Of a stretch of DNA of 12,646 nucleotides, positions 7,334 to 12,646 are shown in pieces. The position numbers and the translations under genes were made by a program. How positions within the stretch are numbered: position 1 is the stretch's first letter; each line of letters begins with the position of its first letter. Below the pieces are notes generated by a model. It searched no databases and was not told where the DNA came from. It saw only the letters and a list, made by a program, of their open reading frames with translations. Source of the stretch: Rhodoferax sp. UBA5149 (GTDB taxonomy: Bacteria; Pseudomonadota; Gammaproteobacteria; Burkholderiales; Burkholderiaceae_C); NCBI RefSeq assembly GCF_002413825.1, contig NZ_DHXT01000083.1:7113-19758 (forward strand). The letters run 5' to 3'.

Positions 7334-8881
7334 CTAAACCGAGAACACCTTCACCGCGTCCATCAAACGGTGAGCCTGGTCGCTCATGCTGTTGGCCGCG
7401 GCACTGCTTTCTTCCACCATGGAAGCGTTTTGCTGAGTCATCTCGTCGAGCTGGGCAACTGCCTGACCAACCTGTGCGATCCCAATGGCCTGTTCCTTGG
7501 AGGCGGCGGTAATCTCGGTAATCAAATCATAAACTCTTCTGACCTGACTGACCACTTCGGTCATGGTCTGGCCGGCGTCCGCTACCAGTGTGGAACCACT
7601 TTCGACTTTTTCCACGGAGTCATCGATCAGGCCCTTGATTTCCTTGGCCGCCGCCGCCGAGCGCCCCGCCAGACTACGCACCTCGCTGGCCACCACGGCA
7701 AAACCGCGCCCCTGCTCGCCGGCCCGGGCCGCTTCCACCGCTGCATTGAGTGCCAAGATGTTGGTCTGGAAGGCAATCCCATCGATGACACTGATGATGT
7801 CGGCAATTTTTCGACTCGAATTCGAGATCAGCGCCATGGTGGACACCACATTGGCCACCGCTTCACCACCTTGGGTGGCCACTTGCGTCGCGGCATTGGC
7901 CAGTTGGCTGGCCTGTTGCGCCGAGTCGGCGTTCTGACGCACAGTCGCGGTCTGCTGCTCCATGGCAGCCGCCGTCTGCTCCAGACTCGAAGCAGTCTGT
8001 TCGGTCCGGCCCGACAAATCATTGTTGGCAGCAGCAATCTGCTGGCTGACCACCTGCACGCCAGAAACCTGCTCATACACGTCGGCCACCAGAGACTGTA
8101 AATTCAGACCGGACTGATTGATGGCACGTGCAATCAGGCCGATGTCATCACAACGGTTGAGGTTCAGGTCTTCGCCCGCTTCACCGCTTGCCACTTGCTG
8201 CGCCACGCCCAAAATAGCGGTCAATTGAGAAGTAACCTGCGTCTCGATGAACCAGTCCGCCAGCAGCAGGCTGCCCGCCAGAACGACCCCCATGGTTGCC
8301 AATGCAGCACCGCCAAGACCTGAGAAAGCCAAGGCCACGCCCGTGGCAGCACCCACCAGCAGCAGCGGCAGGCGCACCCGCCACGCCGTGGGCAACAGTT
8401 GCAGCGCACTGGCCCAGCGCATGACGCCGGTACGAACGATCAGGCCGCGATGAAACGCAAGCCCTGCCGCGCGGCCGTCCTTGAAACGACGGTACAGAGC
8501 TTCGGTCGCGTCCACTTCAACGCGAGACGGCTTGGTGCGCACCGACAGATAACCCGTCACCTGGCCGTTGCGCCGCATCGGTGCGGCGTTGGCGCGCACC
8601 CAGTAGTGGTCGCCATCCTTGCGGCGGTTCTTGACCAGTGCCCGCCAGGACTGGCCTTCTTTGAGGCTGCGCCACATATCCGCAAAGGCCTCGACCGGCA
8701 TGTCCGGATGGCGCACCAGGTTGTGCGGCTGCCCCATCAACTCTTCGGTGGAATAGCCACTGGTGCGAATGAAGGCGGTGTTCGCATAAGAAATATGGCT
8801 TGCCGTATCGGTGGTGGAAAGCAGCGCCTCAGTTCCGGGGAACTGGTACTCGCGTTGCGTCACGGGGAGGTTGGTTCTCAT
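7334..8881 (-). CDS. aer: Aer-type PAS chemoreceptor (methyl-accepting chemotaxis protein)
   Basis: The 515-residue protein matches E. coli Aer (506 residues) along its length. The PAS domain (about 10-120) has the GQPHN-VRHPDMP and KNRRKDGDHYWVRANA blocks. R57, H58, D60 and N85 fall at the same numbers as the residues reported to matter for FAD binding and signalling in E. coli Aer, so FAD-based redox or oxygen sensing is likely. Residues about 168-210 are a membrane-anchoring hairpin, followed by a HAMP-like region (about 211-265). The signalling domain has the conserved tip IAFQTNILALNAAVEAARAG at 369-388. No C-terminal CheR-binding pentapeptide is present, and no che gene lies in the window. 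AAGGA at 8894-8890 sits 8 bases before the ATG, a good ribosome-binding site. The stop lies 5 bp before the GGDEF-EAL gene. Confidence 0.93.
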   Translation of the reverse strand: MRTNLPVTQREYQFPGTEALLSTTDTASHISYANTAFIRTSGYSTEELMGQPHNLVRHPDMPVEAFADMWRSLKEGQSWRALVKNRRKDGDHYWVRANAAPMRRNGQVTGYLSVRTKPSRVEVDATEALYRRFKDGRAAGLAFHRGLIVRTGVMRWASALQLLPTAWRVRLPLLLVGAATGVALAFSGLGGAALATMGVVLAGSLLLADWFIETQVTSQLTAILGVAQQVASGEAGEDLNLNRCDDIGLIARAINQSGLNLQSLVADVYEQVSGVQVVSQQIAAANNDLSGRTEQTASSLEQTAAAMEQQTATVRQNADSAQQASQLANAATQVATQGGEAVANVVSTMALISNSSRKIADIISVIDGIAFQTNILALNAAVEAARAGEQGRGFAVVASEVRSLAGRSAAAAKEIKGLIDDSVEKVESGSTLVADAGQTMTEVVSQVRRVYDLITEITAASKEQAIGIAQVGQAVAQLDEMTQQNASMVEESSAAANSMSDQAHRLMDAVKVFSV

Positions 8882-8936
8882 GGGGGTAATCCTTGGGTCG
8901 ATGCTTTGCTAAGGCGTAAAAATTGAACGTTTTCAG

Positions 8937-8962
8937 AAAAAATCCAGGGGGCCTCAGCCACC
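8937..8962 (-). terminator. Possible weak intrinsic terminator after the receiver gene
   Basis: Read on the minus strand, GGTGGC (8962-8957), loop TGAG and GCCCCC (8952-8947) form a five-pair stem with one T-C mismatch. TGGA and a run of six T (8942-8937) follow. It lies about 50 bp after the stop of the receiver-only gene and about 55 bp before the Aer-like gene, where a terminator would separate transcripts. The mismatch and the bases between stem and T-run make it weak, so read-through into the chemoreceptor is possible. Confidence 0.35.
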
Positions 8963-9009
8963 AAAACTGACCGGTATTGCTGACGGGTTTCTCTCCTGTG
9001 TTGCCTTTC

Positions 9010-9396
9010 TTAAACGTGGATCACCAAATTCAATGCGGCCTGTGTCCGCACCACGTCAAGCAGCTTTTCAAATTCGATGGATTTGTCAAAAAACCAGTCC
9101 GCCCCGGCCTCCAGGGACTTTTTACGATTGGAATTGTTCACATCATTGGTGAACATGGCGATCTGCATCTCGGGCGCCAGTTGCTTCAGGGTGCGGATGC
9201 TCTGAATGGCATTGCCATCGGGTAAATTGAGATCCAGAATGAGCAGCGTTGGCAACAGGTGCCGCACGCTTTCCAGCGTCTGGGCCAGCGTGTCGGCGGT
9301 GTGGATGACTTCGATGCCCTGGATATCTCTGAGCAACCTCAGCAGACAGGTACGGATCAGTTCTGAATCATCAACAATCAACAGCTTCATGATCAT
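9010..9396 (-). CDS. Single-domain response regulator (receiver only)
   Basis: The product has 128 residues and is only a CheY-like receiver domain. The acidic pair is D9 D10 (LLIVDDS), the phospho-acceptor is D55 (LLILDLNLPDG), the switch threonine is T83 (MFTN) and the conserved lysine is K105 (FFDKS). No output domain follows. It sits between the kinase/LuxR pair and the Aer-like receptor on the same strand, with intergenic gaps of 124 and 128 bp. It could act as a phosphate sink or cross-talk partner of the neighbouring kinase, or as a protein-interaction regulator. It lacks the usual CheY neighbours, so calling it CheY is not justified. ATG 9390 (MKLLIVDD) is an equally possible start; neither has a clear Shine-Dalgarno. 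Confidence 0.9.
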   Translation of the reverse strand: MIMKLLIVDDSELIRTCLLRLLRDIQGIEVIHTADTLAQTLESVRHLLPTLLILDLNLPDGNAIQSIRTLKQLAPEMQIAMFTNDVNNSNRKKSLEAGADWFFDKSIEFEKLLDVVRTQAALNLVIHV

Positions 9397-9478
9397 GGGT
9401 TGATCTGATCTTGCCCTAACCTAGCGATCTGCACTATCGGGCGATGCTGGTTTTTTCATCAGAAAAGGATGGGGATGC

Positions 9479-9494
9479 GTAGGGATCGCCCTAC
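9479..9494. promoter_or_regulatory. Perfect 16-bp dyad, candidate response-regulator operator
   Basis: GTAGGG-ATCG-CCCTAC is a perfect 6-bp inverted repeat with a 4-base centre, in the 124-bp gap between the LuxR-type regulator gene and the receiver-only gene. A related half-site, GCCCTAACC, lies at 9413-9421, compared with GCCCTACCC at 9488-9496. TACCCCT (9492-9498) also fits the NarL heptamer consensus TACYYMT. No T-run follows on either strand, which argues against a terminator. Short dyads of this kind are typical sites for NarL/FixJ-family regulators. Autoregulation or control of the receiver gene by the adjacent LuxR protein is inference. Confidence 0.4.
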
Positions 9495-9520
9495 CCCTCA
9501 CACAGCGAAACCGGGAGGCG

Positions 9521-10153
9521 TCAGCCCATGATGTCGTGTTGCATGGCGTAGCGCATCAGGTCGGCCATGCTCGTTAGGTTCATTTTTACCATCAACCGAA
9601 CCTTGTGCGTGCTGACGGTTTTGTTGCTGATGGCAAGTTGTTTGGCGATTTCATTCACGCATTTCCCAGTAGTCAGCAAACGAAACACTTCCAGCTCCCG
9701 GTCGGACAGCCGGCTGTGCAGGGGGGCCAGCGCCGTCGATGTCACATCGAACACCATTTTTTCAGCCAGATCGGGATCTATGTATTTGCCATTGGCAGAG
9801 ACCTTGCGGATGGCCGCCAGCAGAATATCCGGCTCACAATCCTTGGTGATGTAGCCGGACGCGCCGGCCTTGAGCATGCGCGCGGCCACTTGAGGCTCGT
9901 TGTGCATGCTGAGGACGAGAACGGGCAAATCGGCCCGGTGTGCCCTGATACGCGTGATCAAATCCGCCCCGCTGATGCCGGGCATGTTCAGGTCCAGCAA
10001 CAACAAATCAAAAGGGGCGTGGCGTAGGCATTCCAGCACCTCGCTGCCATTAATGGCTTCACCCACCACTTCAAAATCGGGTACCAGTGCAAAAATCTGC
10101 TTCAAGCCGCCGCGAACAATGGCATGATCATCGGCAATGACCAGTTGGATCAC
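9521..10153 (-). CDS. NarL/FixJ (LuxR)-family response regulator
   Basis: The 210-residue DNA-binding regulator has a receiver domain at about 1-120: D8 D9 (ADDH), phospho-acceptor D54 (LLLDLNMPG), S82 (LSMHN) and K104 (YITKD). A LuxR-type helix-turn-helix follows at about 147-195 (LSDRELEVFRLLTTGKCVNEIAKQL, then NKTVSTHKVRLMVKMNL). It starts with GTG at 10153, overlapping the histidine kinase stop by four bases (GTGA). AAAGGA (10165-10160) lies 6 bases before the GTG and confirms this start. It is almost certainly the cognate regulator of the adjacent kinase. Targets are not visible, but the dyad just downstream is a candidate binding site. Confidence 0.95.
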   Translation of the reverse strand: MIQLVIADDHAIVRGGLKQIFALVPDFEVVGEAINGSEVLECLRHAPFDLLLLDLNMPGISGADLITRIRAHRADLPVLVLSMHNEPQVAARMLKAGASGYITKDCEPDILLAAIRKVSANGKYIDPDLAEKMVFDVTSTALAPLHSRLSDRELEVFRLLTTGKCVNEIAKQLAISNKTVSTHKVRLMVKMNLTSMADLMRYAMQHDIMG

Positions 10154-11979
10154 GAGTTTTCCTTTGCAGTATCAAAGTCGATCGGAATCGACAGGCCAAT
10201 CACGGTCCCCTGCCCAAGGACGCTAATAATATCCACATGGCCGCCCAAGGCAAGCGCCCGTTCGCGCATGCCAAGCAAGCCAAAAGACTTCCTCTTGGCG
10301 GCTGCGGCCAGATCAAAGCCGAGCCCATTGTCCCGCACCTCCAACCCCAACTCATGGCCACGAAGACCGAGGGTAATCTCAACCTGGCTTGCTTGGGCGT
10401 AACGCGTGACGTTGGTAAGCGACTCCTGAACGATGCGAAATATCACCACAGCCCGTGTTTCATCCAGATCGATGTTTTCGCCCCCCGCCTCAAACACGCA
10501 CGCAATGGCGGTTTGCCTGGTGAATTCTTTGCACAACCACTCGATGGCAGGAACCAGCCCCATGTCCAGCGCTGTCGGCCGCAGATTCACGGCAACATTG
10601 CGCACCCCCAGAATGGCACGGTCCACCAGCCCCTTCATGTCCTGCACTTTGTCGATCACGGCCGGGTCAAGCGAACCGAAACGCATGCCCAACAGCGATA
10701 TATCCATGCGCAACGCCGTCAGAACCTGGCCTAGTTCGTCATGCACTTCCTGTGCGATGTGCTTTCTCTCGCCTTCACGCTTCGCTTCGTTTTGCGCCGC
10801 CAGTTCGCGCAAGCGCTGACGTGATTCGCTAAGGTCGCGGTTCAGGTTGAGCATCGCACTCTCTGCATTCTTGATTTCCGTAATGTCGTAGTGCGTCCCG
10901 ATGTAATTGACAACGGCACCATCGCCACCCACCACCGCCGAAATCGTGAGCCATTGTGGATAAACTTGGCCGTTCTTGCGCCGGTCCCAGATTTCTCCCT
11001 GCCATGTGCCCGTGCGATGGATGGTTTTCCACATCTCGCGGTAAAAATCTGCGTCGTGGCGGCCTGATTTGAGCAACCTCGGTGTTTGGCCCACAGCCTC
11101 GTCGGCGGTATAGCCGGTGTTCCTGGTGAAAGCCTTGTTGACCTGCAAAATCACACTTTTTGCATCGGTGATCATCATGCTTTCTTGCAATTCGAAGGCG
11201 GTCGCGGCGATGCGAAGGTCGGCTTCGGCCCGCTTGCGATCGGTGATGTCCAGAAGGGTGGAATGAAACCGATTCCCTTTTGAAGTCCTCAGCATCACGA
11301 TCGTAACGAACACGCGGCGCAACTCACCGTTTTTTTGACGATATTGCGATTCGAACTGAACCCGTTCATTGGCGAAGAGACGCTGCTGTATCGATTGGGC
11401 CGTCTCGCTGTTGAGGCCGATATTGAAATCCCAGACGCGCAAGCGACACAACTCCTCGCGGCTATAGCCGATGACATCGCTCGCTTCCCGGTTGCATTGC
11501 AGAACGCGCAGGCTGCCCGGCTCGACGAGCATTTGCCCCACGGGGACACCTTCGAACAGCGTACGAAAGCGAGCTTCGCTCTCGCGAAACTGTTCGACGT
11601 GGTGCCGCATCTTGTGGGTCAGGAAGCAGACAATAACCCCAGAAGAACTGAAGATCACGGCCGACAGCAACGAGTCATGTGACAGCTTGAAAACCCAAAA
11701 TGGCGAGATGAAAATGTAAGGCCCGGCAACCGCGCCCAGCGCCACAGTGAGCAAGCATGGGCCGGTACCTAAAAGCAGGGCAGAAAGTGCCACTGCCGGA
11801 TAGAAGGTGAGAAAGGCAAGCCCCATTTCCACGGGCAGCAAGGCAAATCGGGCCGCCAGAGCGATGCCGAAGAAGGCCAGCGCCAAGAAGTAGGATGTCC
11901 AAGGTGCCACTGGCACTCGGCCACCCCCTAGAATGCTGGCGAGGATTTCGACCTTATCCGGCGCCCGGTCATTCGACAT
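10150..11979 (-). CDS. Membrane histidine kinase, DUF4118-PAS-PAS-HisKA_3-HATPase (NarX/DegS class)
   Basis: The 609-residue protein autophosphorylates on histidine and should pass phosphate to the overlapping LuxR-type regulator. Residues about 28-122 contain four membrane helices of the KdpD-like DUF4118 type (FLTFYPAVALSALLLGTGP). Two PAS domains follow (about 132-250 and 255-372), then a short coiled coil. HisKA_3 has the phospho-acceptor H413 in EVHDELGQ. The ATPase domain has the N-box QESLTNVTRYA (N523), G1 box DNGLGFD (550-556) and GLLGMRERA. I chose ATG 11979, with AAGGA at 11994-11990 upstream. The frame is open another 47 codons, but that extension is proline- and cysteine-rich and unlike a sensor kinase. 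GTG at 11982 is also possible and gives 7-base spacing. The first PAS sits right after the membrane block; ligands are unknown. Confidence 0.93.
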   Translation of the reverse strand: MSNDRAPDKVEILASILGGGRVPVAPWTSYFLALAFFGIALAARFALLPVEMGLAFLTFYPAVALSALLLGTGPCLLTVALGAVAGPYIFISPFWVFKLSHDSLLSAVIFSSSGVIVCFLTHKMRHHVEQFRESEARFRTLFEGVPVGQMLVEPGSLRVLQCNREASDVIGYSREELCRLRVWDFNIGLNSETAQSIQQRLFANERVQFESQYRQKNGELRRVFVTIVMLRTSKGNRFHSTLLDITDRKRAEADLRIAATAFELQESMMITDAKSVILQVNKAFTRNTGYTADEAVGQTPRLLKSGRHDADFYREMWKTIHRTGTWQGEIWDRRKNGQVYPQWLTISAVVGGDGAVVNYIGTHYDITEIKNAESAMLNLNRDLSESRQRLRELAAQNEAKREGERKHIAQEVHDELGQVLTALRMDISLLGMRFGSLDPAVIDKVQDMKGLVDRAILGVRNVAVNLRPTALDMGLVPAIEWLCKEFTRQTAIACVFEAGGENIDLDETRAVVIFRIVQESLTNVTRYAQASQVEITLGLRGHELGLEVRDNGLGFDLAAAAKRKSFGLLGMRERALALGGHVDIISVLGQGTVIGLSIPIDFDTAKENS

Positions 11980-12029
11980 CACGCCGTTTTCCTTGGTGAA
12001 ACCGCATACCTTCCCGCAAGCCGCATTTT

Positions 12030-12131
12030 CTAAACAAGGGCACAGAGGGCCGCGATGAGGGTGAAATTCGCCAGAAGCAGGCCGAAGAACCAAGCCGACT
12101 TGATGCGGATGCTGGGGCAAATTTGAGGCAT
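12030..12131 (-). CDS. Candidate small hydrophobic membrane protein (33 aa)
   Basis: A short frame upstream of the kinase encodes 33 residues: a polar N-terminus (MPQICPSIRIKS) and one membrane-length hydrophobic stretch (AWFFGLLLANFTLIAALCAL), with positive charge on the N-terminal side. The stop is 50 bp before the kinase start. The frame is open further upstream to an ATG at 12203, which would give 57 residues. Neither start has a Shine-Dalgarno sequence, and I recognise no homologue, so it may be chance. If real, it could be a small membrane partner co-transcribed with the sensor kinase. Confidence 0.22.
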   Translation of the reverse strand: MPQICPSIRIKSAWFFGLLLANFTLIAALCALV

Positions 12132-12316
12132 TGTGAGAATGGGGGTCGGATTACAAAGATAAATAGCCTGCTGGCCTGTCTGTCCATTTGACTGCAATTT
12201 CATGCGCGCAATAGGTAATAGGCAATGGTAGCAAAGGTAGCTCGTCTGCTAATGTGAGGCAAGACAGGCCTGTTGAACCATGCATGAAATGAATAGTTCT
12301 ATTGAAAACAAAGCAT

Positions 12317-12345
12317 TTGTCAGACTGCCGTTGCCCCGTTAACCT
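12317..12345 (+). promoter_or_regulatory. Possible sigma-70 promoter for the acyl-CoA dehydrogenase gene
   Basis: TTGTCA (12317-12322) and TAACCT (12340-12345) are separated by 17 bp and lie about 85 bp before the ATG. The -35 matches the consensus at most positions and the -10 moderately. A TACTCT at 12348-12353 is an alternative -10, but no -35 suits it. The call rests on motif fit alone. Confidence 0.27.
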
Positions 12346-12428
12346 CTTACTCTCATCTACCCATGTGCTTCCGTCAGTGATCAGAGGGTGACTCTCTTCA
12401 CAATGGAGCGCGACAGCAAGGAAAAACC

Positions 12429-12646
12429 ATGCAACTCGATTTTTCACCCAAAGTGCAGGAACTGCATGGACGCGTCAAAAACTTCCTGGAAGAAAACGTC
12501 TTCCCGAATTACGAACGCCGCGAGAAGGAAATTGCTGCCAATGCCAAAGACGGCAATGCCTACCGAACCTACCCCGTTCTTGAAGAACTCAAGGCCAAAG
12601 CAAAAGCTGAAGGCTTGTGGAACCTGTTTCTGCCCGAGTCCGGGCA
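12429..12646 (+). CDS. Acyl-CoA dehydrogenase family protein (N-terminal fragment, cut by window edge)
   Basis: The frame from ATG 12429 is open to the right edge (72 codons). The residues (MQLDFSPKVQELHGRVKNFL, then a charged segment, then EELKAKAKAEGLWNLFLPES) match the helical N-terminal domain of acyl-CoA dehydrogenases, especially the longer ACAD10/11-like group with the LWNLFLPE motif. The full enzyme would use FAD to introduce an alpha-beta double bond into an acyl-CoA. AAGGA (12418-12422) lies 6 bases before the ATG, a strong ribosome-binding site that fixes the start. The catalytic base and FAD contacts are outside the window. It is divergent from the signalling run and probably functionally separate. 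Confidence 0.85.
   Translation, partial: MQLDFSPKVQELHGRVKNFLEENVFPNYERREKEIAANAKDGNAYRTYPVLEELKAKAKAEGLWNLFLPESG

Larger units (their letters stand above)
11980..12428. promoter_or_regulatory. Divergent intergenic region between histidine kinase and acyl-CoA dehydrogenase genes
   Basis: These 449 bp should contain the promoters for both flanking genes. It is richer in A+T than the genes, especially at 12140-12360. Visible short symmetric elements are ACAGGCCTGT (12264-12273) and CATGCATG (12279-12286). GGCCTGT also occurs at 12173-12179. All are short enough to be chance. A small hydrophobic minus-strand frame at 12131-12030 is listed separately. I see no RNA gene or riboswitch fold here. 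Confidence 0.5.

Noticed and set aside
8882..9009. Possible c-di-GMP riboswitch upstream of the Aer-like gene, suggested by an AGGAGAG-containing stretch
   Set aside because: The conserved GEMM core elements and the paired helices are absent. AGGAGAG has no start codon at a useful distance.
9479..9494. Reading the GTAGGG/CCCTAC dyad as an intrinsic terminator of the LuxR-type gene
   Set aside because: No T-run follows on either strand and the stem is only 6 bp; an operator-like role fits better.
12151..12447. 98-residue minus-strand frame with a signal-peptide-like beginning
   Set aside because: It overlaps the start and ribosome-binding site of the acyl-CoA dehydrogenase gene on the other strand, has no ribosome-binding site of its own and no recognisable domain.
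1..12646. Mobile elements, CRISPR arrays, tRNA or rRNA genes, toxin-antitoxin pairs
   Set aside because: I saw no transposase or integrase, no spaced direct repeats, no cloverleaf sequences and no paired small toxin-like genes.

Overview
The window is high-GC DNA from what looks like a Burkholderiales betaproteobacterium, most likely Comamonadaceae (Rhodoferax/Polaromonas-like). That placement is an inference from base composition, protein style and gene content; no rRNA or other marker is present. It is chromosomal and ordinary in composition. I see no insertion sequence, phage gene, tRNA, rRNA or CRISPR array.

Layout, left to right. (1) Positions 1-1310, minus strand: the N-terminal part of a multi-membrane-span sensor protein, probably a ComP-like histidine kinase, running off the left edge. 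(2) A 182-bp divergent promoter region, then a plus-strand Tat-exported lipocalin-like (AttH/CrtC-type) protein. (3) From 12 kb back to 2.6 kb, an uninterrupted minus-strand run of seven signalling genes. In transcription order these are: a DUF4118-PAS-PAS histidine kinase, a LuxR/NarL-type response regulator (4-bp overlap), a receiver-only response regulator, an Aer-type PAS chemoreceptor, a MASE3-PAS-GGDEF-EAL protein (5-bp gap), a MASE2-GGDEF diguanylate cyclase, and a LysR regulator that converges on the lipocalin gene. (4) A 449-bp divergent intergenic region, then the start of a plus-strand acyl-CoA dehydrogenase gene cut by the right edge.

The minus-strand run reads as a sensory island. 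The kinase and LuxR regulator form a classical two-component pair. The Aer homologue carries the residues known to matter for FAD binding in E. coli Aer, so it probably reports redox or oxygen state. It is tightly linked to a c-di-GMP enzyme with intact synthesis and hydrolysis motifs. A second, dedicated diguanylate cyclase follows. The arrangement suggests linked control of aerotaxis and the motile/sessile switch, but co-regulation is inferred from gene order only.

I did not find a clearly new class of system. The best leads are the Aer/c-di-GMP gene pair, a perfect dyad between the LuxR regulator and the orphan receiver gene that looks like an operator, and a small hydrophobic ORF just upstream of the histidine kinase.
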